DNA of 64,000 bases, taken from contig DAHXNO010000199.1 in the NCBI GenBank assembly GCA_027365345.1, positions 1-64,000 of the forward strand, written 5' to 3'. Shown in pieces: positions 17,744 to 27,250 of this stretch. This DNA is from Granulicella sp. GTDB lineage: Bacteria > Acidobacteriota > Terriglobia > Terriglobales > Acidobacteriaceae. The notes beneath the pieces are model-generated. The model had not been told where the DNA came from. It worked only from the letters and a program-made list of their open reading frames with translations, and ran no database searches. A program made the translations under genes and the position numbers. How positions within the stretch are numbered: the stretch's first letter is position 1; every line of letters starts with the position of its first letter.

Positions 17744-18135
17744 ACCACTCGCGTCCTGCGGCTCGCCCTTGGAGCCGATAAGATGTTGAGGCGTCCCGAG
17801 CAGGAGGGACGATAGGAGCTTTACGCGTCTCCTCGTTGCCTTGCCATGCGCCGGATTGCAAATTCGCCTGCCACTTTCCTGCTCAGAATCGAAGTGGGGA
17901 ACCGTCCACCGTCCATCGCGTGATGGGCTTGCCCACTTCTGTCCCTTGTCTAGAGCATTTTCCCCGTTGATGGGTATCCAAAGGCGATTGTGCCGTGGCG
18001 TTTTCATTGGGTAAAACGCCCATCCATCTCAATCTGCTGGACTACACCTACGGGAAAAATGCTCAAGTGTTCAGGCGCGTGGCCAGGTTGAGGCGCAAAT
18101 CCCCGGCATCTGGGATGCGTTCAGCACCTTCTCCG
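17744..18135. other. Intergenic region with an inverted-repeat element
   Basis: No separate gene was found in this 392-base gap between two same-strand genes. It contains the upstream region of the amidohydrolase operon and a 112-base nested inverted repeat described separately. Confidence 0.5.
17953..18064. repeat. 112-bp nested inverted-repeat element, MITE-like or structured RNA
   Basis: Terminal 14-base arms GAGCATTTTCCCCG (17953-17966) and CGGGAAAAATGCTC (18051-18064) are complementary with one mismatch. Inside lies the perfect 8-bp hairpin GGCGTTTT/AAAACGCC (17997-18004 and 18013-18020). The terminal inverted repeats and lack of coding potential suggest a miniature transposable element. 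An RNA leader for the downstream amidohydrolase operon is the alternative. Confidence 0.45.
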
Positions 18136-19014
18136 TCACTCTATCTGGCCCTTTGAATGACTTTTGAGCCGGTAGACGCGGAGATAGTCAACCTTCATCG
18201 ACTGGGGAAACTTTGTTGTAGCGTCAGGATTGCCGGGCCAGTTCCCTCCGACGGCGAGGTTCAGGATAAGGAAAAACGGGTGATTGAAGACCCAGTGCCT
18301 GCCGGGGGGAAGATCTTTCGGCGTTTGCGTTTCGTAGAGTGAGCCGTCGACGTAAAACCGAATGCTGCGCGGCGCCCATTCCACGGCGAAGATGTGATAC
18401 CCGGCGCTGAAGCGCTCTCCGCCAGAAAGCGTATACACGCCGGTGAGTGGATGGCTCCCGGAATAGCCAGGACCATGCAGGCTGCCATGCACCTTGGAGG
18501 GTTGGTAGCCCACGTTTTCCATGATGTCTATCTCGCCGCACTTTGGCCATCCGACGCGTGTGTAGTTATTGCCGAGCATCCAGAAGGCCGGCCAGATTCC
18601 CTGACCCGCAGGGATTTGGATCCGCGCCTCGGCGCGCCCGTACTTGAACGCGAAGCGCCCGTGCGACTCGATTCGGCCCGATGTGTAGAGCCTTACCTGT
18701 CCGTCCTTGCCAACGTACCTTTCTCGTCGAGCGGTGATCCTAAGCGACCCATCCTGCTGAACAACATTCGCAGGGCGGTTGGTGTAATACTCCAACTCGT
18801 TATTGCCGTAGCCGGAGTCATTGCTTACGACCACCCATTTCTTCGGATCGGGAGGGCTTCCGTTGGGTCCGTTAAAATCGTCGCTCCAAATCAAGGTGCG
18901 CCCATCGGCGGCATGGTTCGCCGCAGGACCAGGGGGACTCTGCGCTGACGTCAGCGTAGAAATCAAGAGCAGAGGGATGCAAGGAAGGCACATCCATCGA
19001 AACATTATCTTCAA
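18136..19014 (-). CDS. Secreted GH16 endo-beta-glucanase (laminarinase-like)
   Basis: A 292-residue exported beta-jelly-roll glucanase. A signal peptide ends near LTSAQS (residue 25). The catalytic signature is GEIDIMENVG with nucleophile Glu161, assisting Asp163 and acid/base Glu166; the Met insertion after the central Ile (ExDxxE) is typical of beta-1,3-glucanases. Supporting motifs are WSDDFNG, GYGNNELEYYT, GIWPAFWMLG and FFLILNLAVGGNWPG. It should cut laminarin or fungal cell-wall beta-1,3-glucan. No binding module is attached. It is transcribed alone. Confidence 0.93.
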   Translation of the reverse strand: MKIMFRWMCLPCIPLLLISTLTSAQSPPGPAANHAADGRTLIWSDDFNGPNGSPPDPKKWVVVSNDSGYGNNELEYYTNRPANVVQQDGSLRITARRERYVGKDGQVRLYTSGRIESHGRFAFKYGRAEARIQIPAGQGIWPAFWMLGNNYTRVGWPKCGEIDIMENVGYQPSKVHGSLHGPGYSGSHPLTGVYTLSGGERFSAGYHIFAVEWAPRSIRFYVDGSLYETQTPKDLPPGRHWVFNHPFFLILNLAVGGNWPGNPDATTKFPQSMKVDYLRVYRLKSHSKGQIE

Positions 19015-19434
19015 TCCCCCTCCAGCATCATGCTTAACCGCGGATTCGTCGCGCTCCGCCGTGGCTCCTTGCCGCGCAACATCGCCGGCACGATGCGGAA
19101 CAACTCCATAAGCGTTGCTTGCACTATAACCTATCAGTTTCAGTGCAGGAAACTTCGTGTCGGCATGAGGAGCGTCAGGTCAGGAACTGCCCACCGCAAG
19201 GTTGCCAAGGATAGAGGCTGCTCCATTATCCGGCGGCCGGACCGAGCCGGTAGGACCGTTCAGGTTGGCTGGGGTCGGGGCCGCACGTTGTCTGTGCGCC
19301 GCAAGGCGCGGCATGCGAGGCCGTTCCTTGCCGCCCTCTTGCTTAAGGGAGCGGAATAGCTCGATTTCAGGGGATGTTGTTTGTTCGTCCGCCCGCCGGA
19401 AGTTGGCCCGCGGCCGCAGTAGAATCGCTATTGT
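19015..19434. other. Divergent intergenic region between GH16 and the DUF5677 gene
   Basis: I see no gene, tRNA or clear terminator in this 420-base stretch; it presumably carries the two divergent promoters. Confidence 0.4.
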
Positions 19435-20484
19435 ATGAGCAAAAGCCGCTTCATTGCCGGGCTGCTGCTGGGTGGAACGGGCGCTGCGCTTGCTGCCAGA
19501 TTTGCAATGCGCTCAAGGGGCTCTGAGAAGGTTTCTGTCGCGCAGGATCATGCGCCTGCGGAAGGTTTCTTCGTCACCTTTGGCGATCCAGTCCAACAAC
19601 ACAAGTTTGCTCAGGACTATATGGGGTTTCTTCTCGAATGGCGCGAGCTTCAGGAGTTCACGAAGGAAGTTATGCTCAATCGCATGATCCATCCGCCGGA
19701 TCTTGAGCCGCTGAGGGATTTGGCCGACGACGACCCAATTGTGCTTGCCGCTGAGGACCGCTACAAGGGCGATATCTATTCCCTCATGCTGGCGCGGATC
19801 GCGGTCGATGATTTCAGCGAGTTGCTTACACTTGCGAGCAACGGCTGGGGCAACGGCGCAATGAAGATCCTACGTGGAATGTATGAGCGCGTTGTCACCT
19901 CTGCCTATGTTGCACTATTTCCTGAGGTGTCACGCGAACTTGCCGGCAGTATGTGGATACAAGAATGGAAAGTTTGGAGGCGAACTGTCGCGCTTAGGCC
20001 GGAAATTGAGGATGTGGTTTCGCAGGGAACGATTGAGGCGTTGCGGCGGCGGGCTTCCGAAGCGCAGGATCGCCACAGAGAGTCTTTTTGTAAGAAGTGC
20101 GGGCAGTTGGTCCAGGTGCATGCGTGGACCAAGGTTGACCTAGAGACGATGGGAAAAAAAGTCGACGAGAAGCTGTCCCAGTTGAACTTGCCGCACGGGA
20201 GGCTCGCCGACTACTATCTGCGCTGCTACCTACAGCCGACAGCGATTGCCCATGCCACGGGCGCCAGCGTGAGCGAGAGGTTTGAGGCCGTGGACGGGCA
20301 GTGGGCCTACAAGGTAGATTCGTCGCGGGAGGGGAGGCGCGCCGTCATGCTTGGCCACGCCATCTTGCTGCTTTTGCTGCGGAGGCAAATACAGCATTTC
20401 AACTATGGGCTGGACGGTCGCCTTGAGCAACGGGTCCAGGCGTTCTGGAGGATCTGGGGGCATTTGCGGCAGGGAGAGATTTAG
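19435..20484 (+). CDS. DUF5677 family protein with N-terminal membrane anchor
   Basis: A 349-residue protein. Residues about 5-22 are a glycine/alanine-rich hydrophobic segment, likely a membrane anchor. The rest is helical and matches the DUF5677 pattern of a four-helix domain with YERVVTSAYVALFPE and YLRCYLQPTAIAHATG, and a FCKKCGQ Cys pair around residue 222. The molecular function of this family is unknown; members are often near phage or mobile genes. It precedes the HipA-like gene on the same strand by 261 bases. Within that gap a plus-strand frame ends SLERWLDRLDLP at about 20670 and may be a gene scrap. Confidence 0.7.
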   Translation: MSKSRFIAGLLLGGTGAALAARFAMRSRGSEKVSVAQDHAPAEGFFVTFGDPVQQHKFAQDYMGFLLEWRELQEFTKEVMLNRMIHPPDLEPLRDLADDDPIVLAAEDRYKGDIYSLMLARIAVDDFSELLTLASNGWGNGAMKILRGMYERVVTSAYVALFPEVSRELAGSMWIQEWKVWRRTVALRPEIEDVVSQGTIEALRRRASEAQDRHRESFCKKCGQLVQVHAWTKVDLETMGKKVDEKLSQLNLPHGRLADYYLRCYLQPTAIAHATGASVSERFEAVDGQWAYKVDSSREGRRAVMLGHAILLLLLRRQIQHFNYGLDGRLEQRVQAFWRIWGHLRQGEI

Positions 20485-20745
20485 TCCACGATCTACCGGG
20501 CAGGCTCGGACAACGAGAACAGACTCAAATCCGCATGCCCTGCCATTTCGAAAATTGTGACCGACGCTCACGGGCTGTCTGGGCTGATTTTGAGCTTGCG
20601 TCTGGTGGAGGGGGACGGGTCAGCCGGAGAGAGCCTGGAGCGCTGGCTGGACCGATTGGATTTGCCATAGGCGTCTGCTCCGTTTCAGGACATGTCTCAT
20701 GAACCGTCTTGCTTTACCGATGACACGATTTGAGGGAGTGTCATT

Positions 20746-21783
20746 ATGGGGGCAAGCGCGTCTGTGGGCGCAACTTGGTTGGAGGCTCCGAGTGTGGGGC
20801 TCGAAGCCATGCAGGTCGTGTCCGCAGTCCGATGGGGGCAGGATGCGATCGGTCCACAACATTTGGCGCAAAGGGGGTCCGGCAAGGAGACGCCACGTGA
20901 GACGCTAAAAGAGATGCTTGTTGGGACGCCGCATGAAGCGCCGATTCGGGCGACGCAGGCGATCTCCGCCATGCGTGGCGGTTCGCAGAGCCAGTTGATG
21001 CTGGGCGAGGATGGGGAGCTGTGGGTGGTCAAGTTCAGGAATAATCCCCAGCATGCCCGGGTGCCGGCGAACGAGTATCTGGCTAGTCGCATGGCCCAGG
21101 CTGTTGGGCTGAGCACGCCCAGGATCGCGAGGATCGATGTAAGTGCGTGGCTGATTGAAAGCAGTCCGCAACTGGTGATCGATTTTGGCCACGGGCGGCG
21201 TGAGCCGTGCTCCAGCGGCTTGCAGTTTGGCAGCAGGTATGGCGCTGGGGTGTTGCAGCGGCAGGTCTTCGATCTGCTGCCTGGTGATCGGCTCCAGAGC
21301 GTCTGCAACCTGAGGGAGTTTGCTCCCATGCTGGCCTTCGACCAATGGACGAGCAACACGGACCGTCGCCAGGCTATCTTCCAATGGAACGCTCCGAAGC
21401 CGGAGTACCGGGTTTTGTTTATCGATCAGGGATCCTGCTTCAGCGGAGGCCGGTGGGAGTTTGCTGACGATCCTGGGCTGGGGCTATGCGAAGACAGAAG
21501 GGTGTATGCAACTGTGACCGGATGGGAGAGCTTTGAGCCCTGGCTGACGCGGATGGAGGAGTTTTGCCCGGAGGTGCTGTGGCGGCTCGCCCAAGCTACG
21601 CCGAAAGAGTGGCATGGGGCAGATGCGAATGAGCTGGAGCAGCTTGTGGAGCGCCTGCTGGCCAGACGATCTTTGTTGCGAGAGATGATTGCGCAAGTGC
21701 AACGATCGAGCGACTCTCCCTTCCCGAATTGGAGAGAGAGACGTCCGGTCACCAGTTCAGGATCAACGAGCGATGCAGAGTGA
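20746..21783 (+). CDS. HipA-like kinase domain protein
   Basis: A 345-residue protein resembling the short HipA_2-type kinase-like family. Visible blocks are AMRGGSQSQLMLGEDGELWVVKF (glycine-rich ATP-binding region with Lys), NEYLASRMAQAVGLSTPRI, LAFDQWTSNTDRRQAIF (catalytic-loop-like D...N) and the metal-site-like FIDQGSCFSGG. HipA proteins phosphorylate glutamyl-tRNA synthetase in persister-forming modules, but this short form has no HipB antitoxin gene beside it. ATG 20746 has GAGGGAG seven bases before it. The first 55 residues and about the last 60 are not recognisable family sequence. Confidence 0.7.
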   Translation: MGASASVGATWLEAPSVGLEAMQVVSAVRWGQDAIGPQHLAQRGSGKETPRETLKEMLVGTPHEAPIRATQAISAMRGGSQSQLMLGEDGELWVVKFRNNPQHARVPANEYLASRMAQAVGLSTPRIARIDVSAWLIESSPQLVIDFGHGRREPCSSGLQFGSRYGAGVLQRQVFDLLPGDRLQSVCNLREFAPMLAFDQWTSNTDRRQAIFQWNAPKPEYRVLFIDQGSCFSGGRWEFADDPGLGLCEDRRVYATVTGWESFEPWLTRMEEFCPEVLWRLAQATPKEWHGADANELEQLVERLLARRSLLREMIAQVQRSSDSPFPNWRERRPVTSSGSTSDAE

Positions 21784-21897
21784 GCGCTCGATATGGGACT
21801 GAGGTGCGGGATCAACAGAAAAGATCGACGAGCGATGCAGGATCGACGATGATGGGCTATGCTCCAAACTATGCTCCATTCGGAGTAGGAGAATGCC

Positions 21898-23751
21898 ATG
21901 CATCGACGCAGGTTTCTGGCCACGCTTCCGATGGCCGCGGCAGGGTCTGCCGCGCTGGTGAAGGAGAACATACCGGGAGTGGAGGCGGCTGAGGCTCCTC
22001 TGACCGATGAGCCCACGGAACTGCCCAAGTTCCAGGCGGCCGGAGCGGAGAAGTTTGTGCGGCCGGATGTCCACGCCGGCGACCGGCCGGCCGGAGCCAG
22101 TTTTGCTTCCCGCTCGCCCGCGCTGGGTTGCTCCGCAGCAGCCGGAACGGCGCATCCACTGGCGACGCAGGCGGCGATGGAGATGCTCAAGAAGGGCGGA
22201 TCCGCGGTGGATGCCGCCATTGCCGCCAATGCCATGCTGGGGTTTGTGGAACCCACCAGCAGCGGGTTGGGCGGAGACTGCTATGCGCTGTTGTGGGATC
22301 CCAAGGCGAAGCAGGTGATGGGCATGGCGGGGTCCGGGCCGTCGCCGCGCTCGCTGACGCTGGAGACGGTGCGGGCGCGGGCGAAGAATGGCGCGATTCC
22401 GCCGCTGGGAGCAATTTCTGTCTCTGTGCCGGGGGCTTTGGATGGTTGGTGGACGCTGCACCAGCGCTATGGCCAGTTAAAATGGGCAGAGCTGTTTGAG
22501 CCGGCGATCCACTTCTGCCGCGCGGGCGCGCCTGTGCCGCAGATTATCGGCTACTACATCAAGCGGAATATGGCGGTGTTTGTGCGGCCGGGGTCCGGCG
22601 TGGAAGAGACGGCCAATGCCGTGCACACCTACCAGGTGGATGGGCATCCGGTGAATGAGTATGACGTGTTTCGCAATCCCGACCTGGCGAACACCTACGA
22701 GATGATCGCCCAGGGCGGGCGGGATGTGTTCTATGACGGGCCGATCGCGCAGACGATCGCTGCGTACTTCAAACGCATCGGCGGATGGATGACGGTAGAA
22801 GATCTAAGCGCGCAGCACGCCGAGTGGGTGAAGCCGCTGGTGACCAACTATCGCGGCGTGGATGTGTATGCGATGGGGGCCAACACGCAGGGGTTGGCGA
22901 CGTTGCAGATGCTGAACATGATCTCCCAGTTTGATGTGCGGCAGATGGGGTTCCAGAGTCCGCAGGCGCTGCATGTGCAGATTGAGGCCAAGCGGCTGGC
23001 GTACGAGGACCGGGCCAGATACTACGCCGATCCTCACTTTTCCAAGGTTCCGGTGGAGTGGTTGAACTCCATGGAGTACGCGCGGGAGAGAGCGAAGCTG
23101 ATTCGGCTGGACCGGATTCTGCAGCCGGTGTATCCGGGGCAGGCTCCGAGCCATGGAGACACAACGTACTTTTGCACGGCCGACGCCAACGGGATGATGG
23201 TTTCGATGATCCAGTCCAACTTCCGCGGGATGGGGTCAGGGCTGGTGGCCGATGGGTTGGGATTCATGTTTCAGGATCGGGGGCAACTGTTCTCGTTACA
23301 GGATGGCCATCCCAATATCTATGCACCGGGAAAGCGGCCCTTCCAGACGATTATTCCGGGCTTTGCCATGAAGGATGGAGCGCCGTGGCTGGCCTTTGGG
23401 GTGATGGGAGGGGATATGCAGCCGCAGGGGCAGACGCAGGTGATGCTGAATCGCGTGGACTACGGGCTGGATGTGCAGGCCGCCGGAGATAGCCCGCGCT
23501 GGCATCATGAAGGGTCTTCGCAGAGCATGGGTGAGGATGCGCCGGGGCTGGGACCGCTGGGAATTCTGCGGCTGGAGGCTGGGGTTCCAGAGGCGACGCG
23601 TAAGGCGCTGATCGCGATGGGATGGCCGATGGGCCGGAGCGACGGGGGATTTGGACGGTACCAGTGCGTGGAGCTGCGCGAGCAGGGCGGCAGAAGAGTG
23701 TATGCCGCGGGAAGCGAGATGAGAGCCGACGGAGTGGCGCTGGCGTATTAG
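21898..23751 (+). CDS. Gamma-glutamyltransferase-like acylase, Tat-exported
   Basis: A 617-residue Ntn-hydrolase precursor. The N-terminus MHRRRFLATLPMAAAG looks like a twin-arginine signal. Family blocks are TAHPLATQAAMEMLKKGGSAVDAAIA, SGLGGDCY, GPSPRS and the autocleavage/nucleophile site GDTTYFCTAD, with Thr near residues 422-423. Most GGTs read TTHxS here; this protein has TTYFC. It belongs to the divergent GGT-like branch common in soil bacteria and may be a peptide or cephalosporin-acylase-type amidohydrolase rather than a glutathione hydrolase. The C-terminal FGVMGGDMQPQGQTQV is conserved. It is a single-gene unit. Confidence 0.88.
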   Translation: MHRRRFLATLPMAAAGSAALVKENIPGVEAAEAPLTDEPTELPKFQAAGAEKFVRPDVHAGDRPAGASFASRSPALGCSAAAGTAHPLATQAAMEMLKKGGSAVDAAIAANAMLGFVEPTSSGLGGDCYALLWDPKAKQVMGMAGSGPSPRSLTLETVRARAKNGAIPPLGAISVSVPGALDGWWTLHQRYGQLKWAELFEPAIHFCRAGAPVPQIIGYYIKRNMAVFVRPGSGVEETANAVHTYQVDGHPVNEYDVFRNPDLANTYEMIAQGGRDVFYDGPIAQTIAAYFKRIGGWMTVEDLSAQHAEWVKPLVTNYRGVDVYAMGANTQGLATLQMLNMISQFDVRQMGFQSPQALHVQIEAKRLAYEDRARYYADPHFSKVPVEWLNSMEYARERAKLIRLDRILQPVYPGQAPSHGDTTYFCTADANGMMVSMIQSNFRGMGSGLVADGLGFMFQDRGQLFSLQDGHPNIYAPGKRPFQTIIPGFAMKDGAPWLAFGVMGGDMQPQGQTQVMLNRVDYGLDVQAAGDSPRWHHEGSSQSMGEDAPGLGPLGILRLEAGVPEATRKALIAMGWPMGRSDGGFGRYQCVELREQGGRRVYAAGSEMRADGVALAY

Positions 23752-23844
23752 GGACGAAAGGTGAGGCTGAAGGCTGGTGAGGGTCCGGGCGCCAGCGCGC
23801 CGAGGAGTTCTCCTGGCATTTTTACGGCGTTTCTCCGGCGTCCC

Positions 23845-25677
23845 TTATGCGCTGCCGGCTGCGTTTCCGGATCCGTGGTAGTGGATTTGAACTACGGTGC
23901 AGTCGTCGTCTGCGGGTTTGCCGGCGCAGAAGTCCATCATCTGCTGGAACATCGGTTCGAGGTCCATGCAGAGCGCGGTTGCGTCCAGGCGGGCTTCCCC
24001 GAAGAAATCTCCCTGCGGGTCTTCGGCTTCGGTAAAGCCATCGCTGACCAGGACGATGCGAGCGCCGGGAGAGAGTTTGGTGACGCCGCTGGAGTATTCG
24101 GCGCTGCGGCGCAGGCCTACGGGCAGGTTTGCAATCGCCAGCCGGGAGATGCTCTGGTTGCAACAGAGCCTGGGTTGAATGTGGCCGCAGTTCAGGTACT
24201 CGAGGGTTCCGTCCTCATGGAGCCGCAGCAAGAGCATGCTGGCGTACTTGCCGATGCTCTTGCGGCAGAGGTATTGATTGGTGGCGGATGCAATGGCCTG
24301 CAGCGGCTGCCGCGCCTGGAGTTGAACGTACAGCATGCCCTGCAGGGCGGCGGCCTGGATGGCGGCCGAGAGGCCCTTACCGGAGACATCGACCAGGGCG
24401 ACGTTGAGCATGCCCTGGTCAGGAACCACGTCGAAGAAGTCGCCACCGACGGCGCTGCAGGGTATGCTCCTGGCCTGGACGCCGGCAAAGGAGAAGGTGG
24501 GGATCTGCACGGACAGCATGCCCTGCTGAATCTCGGCTGCGATGCGCAGCTCTTCTCTGTGTTGCCGCGCCTGAGCTTCCATGACGGCCAGTTGCGCATT
24601 TTCCACCAGGGCCGCGGCTTCGCGGGCGATGGTGCGCAGGAGTTCCTGGTCCGTCACGGCGTGCGGCTCGGGGTGAACGCGGCTCTCCAAATAGAGAGCG
24701 CCGAAGACCTGGGTGAGCTGGTCTTTGGCTGCGGAAAGGTGACCGGCCGGGCGGGAGCGGCGAAACGGAATGCAGATGATCTTTTGGATGTTTTGCGGCA
24801 AGGCTCCGGCAGGGGGGTGGGCTTGGGCGCTGAGGGTATCGGTGACCAGGAACTGCTCCGTGCCGTTGATCGCCTGGCGCATGATGGTGCGGGAGAGAGA
24901 TGGGGCGGTTTTCAGGATGGCTCCGGAGGCATCCATGCCGAGCGCCAGCTCCAGCACCCCTTCGCCGTCGGCTAGAAAGACGTAGCCGCGCTCCGTCCCG
25001 GCCAAGGCCAAGGTGGACTCCAGCAAGGATGCCAGGACGCGATCTACGCCTGCGGCGTTGTTGAGGCTGCGGGCTACATCGAGGAACCAACGCAGTTTTT
25101 CGAGGTCCGAGGTCTGCTTCTGAAGCCCCTGAAGCTGGGAGCGCATCTGGGCCTGCATGTTGGCCAGGATGGTGAATCTTGAGGAGATGTGAGAGTCCTC
25201 GTCGTCCCAGCGGAGTTCCGGTCCGTCGAGAGATCCGAAGTGGATGGCGTCCCTGGGTTGAAGGATGCGCCGGGTGATCCGTTCGCCATTGACGAAGGTT
25301 CCGTGGCTGCTGCCGGTGTCCTCAAGGATCACCTTCATGCCGTCGACGAGGATCTGGGCGTGGCTGCGCGAGACATACGACTCAGGCAGCATGAGATCGC
25401 TCTGCGGGGACCTCCCAATGAGGAAGGGGGAACGTTCGATGGTGACGAGGCGGCGGTGGGGGCCGTCGCTCAGCTGCATTGAAAGCTCACGAATCTGCGG
25501 GAACTGTGCGCTGTCCATGGTGCCCGTGTCTCTGCCTCCGCGAATGGATCTACGCCGGCTATTGCCGGGAAGATCGATGAGTCCTGGCATTTCGCTGCAG
25601 AGACCCTTGAGCGCTTCTTCCCGACCGCTAGCGTCGATTGGAATGGAGTGCGAAGAGTCCCGCTTTGGTGCGTTCAA
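23845..25677 (-). CDS. FHA-GAF-SpoIIE type PP2C phosphatase
   Basis: A 610-residue cytoplasmic signalling protein. An FHA phosphopeptide-binding domain (about 80-155; GRSPQ, SRSHAQI, GSSHGTFVNG) is followed by a short coiled region, a GAF domain (about 205-390) and a SpoIIE/RsbU-like Mg2+-dependent Ser/Thr phosphatase (about 405-600) with VGGDFFDVV, VDVSGKG and LVSDGFTEAE. It probably dephosphorylates an anti-sigma-factor antagonist in response to a GAF ligand and a phosphothreonine protein; no STAS or anti-sigma gene is adjacent. The frame opens with TTG at 25677, but ATG 25518, just before the FHA domain, is an equally plausible start. Confidence 0.85.
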   Translation of the reverse strand: MNAPKRDSSHSIPIDASGREEALKGLCSEMPGLIDLPGNSRRRSIRGGRDTGTMDSAQFPQIRELSMQLSDGPHRRLVTIERSPFLIGRSPQSDLMLPESYVSRSHAQILVDGMKVILEDTGSSHGTFVNGERITRRILQPRDAIHFGSLDGPELRWDDEDSHISSRFTILANMQAQMRSQLQGLQKQTSDLEKLRWFLDVARSLNNAAGVDRVLASLLESTLALAGTERGYVFLADGEGVLELALGMDASGAILKTAPSLSRTIMRQAINGTEQFLVTDTLSAQAHPPAGALPQNIQKIICIPFRRSRPAGHLSAAKDQLTQVFGALYLESRVHPEPHAVTDQELLRTIAREAAALVENAQLAVMEAQARQHREELRIAAEIQQGMLSVQIPTFSFAGVQARSIPCSAVGGDFFDVVPDQGMLNVALVDVSGKGLSAAIQAAALQGMLYVQLQARQPLQAIASATNQYLCRKSIGKYASMLLLRLHEDGTLEYLNCGHIQPRLCCNQSISRLAIANLPVGLRRSAEYSSGVTKLSPGARIVLVSDGFTEAEDPQGDFFGEARLDATALCMDLEPMFQQMMDFCAGKPADDDCTVVQIHYHGSGNAAGSA

Positions 25678-25986
25678 GCAGGAAGCCGTTGGATCATAGA
25701 TATCATAGCTCCCTGCGGCCTGCGCTGCATGGTGGCTGAGGATCCAGTGGTTCCAGCCGCTTGGTTCACTTCACTTAGTTCAGGTGAAAGTGTTGCCACA
25801 CCTTGTTTCATTTTGGTACAGAGGTGTTCGGTGAGCTTCGGGGGTTCTGCGGTGAGTGGAGATGGGGGCGGTAGACGGGGCGCGCATCCGAGCCTCGGCA
25901 CGATTCTGGTGAGAGGATGGCGCAGTGCTCTGTTCCAGAGCCGACCGCAGCGCAGGGCGGTGCGCTGTGCTGATGGTTGGGCAGGT
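25678..25986. other. Intergenic region between DoxX and phosphatase genes
   Basis: About 310 bases between two minus-strand genes. It contains no recognisable gene or strong hairpin. The promoter of the phosphatase gene should be in the part nearest 25680. Confidence 0.4.
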
Positions 25987-26403
25987 CTACAGCCTGGCGT
26001 CAAGGCTGAAGCGGCCGGGGCCGGCGATGAGGAGAGCGATGAAGGCGGCGAGATAGAGGACGATGAGTTCGCCATGGTCCGCGCCGCGGCCAAAAAAGGC
26101 AAAGTGGTGGATGACCGACCAGGCTCCGAAGATGTTGATCACCGCGACGAGCGCGGCCCAACGCGTGGCGAGCCCAACCAACATGAGCAGAGAACAGATG
26201 CCGTCACTGAGGGTGGAGAGCAGGAGCAGAAGCGAGATGCCGTGGATGTTACTGCCGGGAAAGTGCGCGTTCATGGCGGAGAAGCCGAAGAGTTTTTCTG
26301 TTCCATGTTTGAGAAAGAGGCTGAGGCCAGCGATAAGACGCAAGGCGAGCAGGCCCGCATCCGTACTTTGGGGCAGGAAGCGCATGCGCAGGAATCCAGA
26401 CAT
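25987..26403 (-). CDS. DoxX family small membrane protein
   Basis: A 138-residue protein with four hydrophobic segments and the DoxX pattern LALRLIAGLSLFLKHGTEKLFG near the N-terminus, followed by LVGLATRWAAL and ending FSLDARL. ATG 26403 is set by the strong ribosome binding site AAGGAGAT eight bases upstream. DoxX proteins are four-helix membrane proteins linked to thiol/oxidative-stress handling in some bacteria; a quinol oxidase subunit is the other named relative. It is apparently monocistronic. Confidence 0.85.
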   Translation of the reverse strand: MSGFLRMRFLPQSTDAGLLALRLIAGLSLFLKHGTEKLFGFSAMNAHFPGSNIHGISLLLLLSTLSDGICSLLMLVGLATRWAALVAVINIFGAWSVIHHFAFFGRGADHGELIVLYLAAFIALLIAGPGRFSLDARL

Positions 26404-27250
26404 GGGTATCTCCTTGTGGTGGGTCAGAGTGGTGAGCGAAGTTTGGTCCGGCTTGGTTGATGCGGCCCGGCTTGGGTGAAGCGTCAAGGACGGCCGGTTG
26501 CAGATTGCCTGCTACCTTGAAGTTCCCGTTGCGGGGTTGGGTTGATGGACAAGGTCAAGGTTCCTGGCTGCGGTTTCGCTTTAGGCGTCCCCCGAAGGCG
26601 ACCCCCTGGATGGCGTTGATGCGACGGATGGGTGGAGTCTGCTTGCTTCGATTATGGTCCGCCGGATTTACCGGTTCGTCAAGCTGAACTTTTCCGGGTG
26701 TTTGCCCTTCCATTGGCAACTGACGGGAGGGTCTGTTGGGACGAGAGGTGAGGGAGGCTGCGGCAGGTTTGGGAGGGCATGGAGCCGGTGGCGCTTCGCC
26801 CCTCGTCCGGCGGATCGGCAGGCTTGCGGCTGTGGCCGGCGGGGCGAGGAAGCGCTTGGAACGGGCGCTCTTGACTGGCCAAGCCTCAGGCTGATAGTGG
26901 TCAGACCAAGCGAGTGGGCAAGGATCTTGCGGGCGCCGAGAGTAGGGTGACGGCGCGCCCTGTTCCGGAGCCTGGGACGCAGAGAGCGAAGAGGGAGATG
27001 GCGGAAGATGAGGATGAGTGGACCGCGCTGATACCCTGTGGCCGGGAGAGGCTGTGGAAGAGGATGAGGGTGCGCCGTTGCGGCATGCGGGCGAGCGTTG
27101 CAGAGGAGATGCCGAAAGAGGGCCGGGAGGGGGCGAGGTTAGACCTCTGATGGCCGGTGGCGGACCATCGGCGGGCTGGGGCCTCTATCGCACCACCTCT
27201 GTTCTCCTCTATACTCGACAGGATCGCGCTTGCAGGGAGCCTCCATTTCC
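26404..27250. other. 847-base stretch without a convincing gene
   Basis: Several open frames cross this region, but none has a plausible start, composition or similarity to a known family. No tRNA, riboswitch or strong terminator was recognised. It may be decayed coding sequence; the right end must carry the promoter of the MFS gene at 27251. Confidence 0.45.

Noticed and set aside
17744-18007. 88-residue N-terminal extension of the amidohydrolase
   Set aside because: It covers part of the inverted-repeat element and would hide the signal peptide that starts near 17743.
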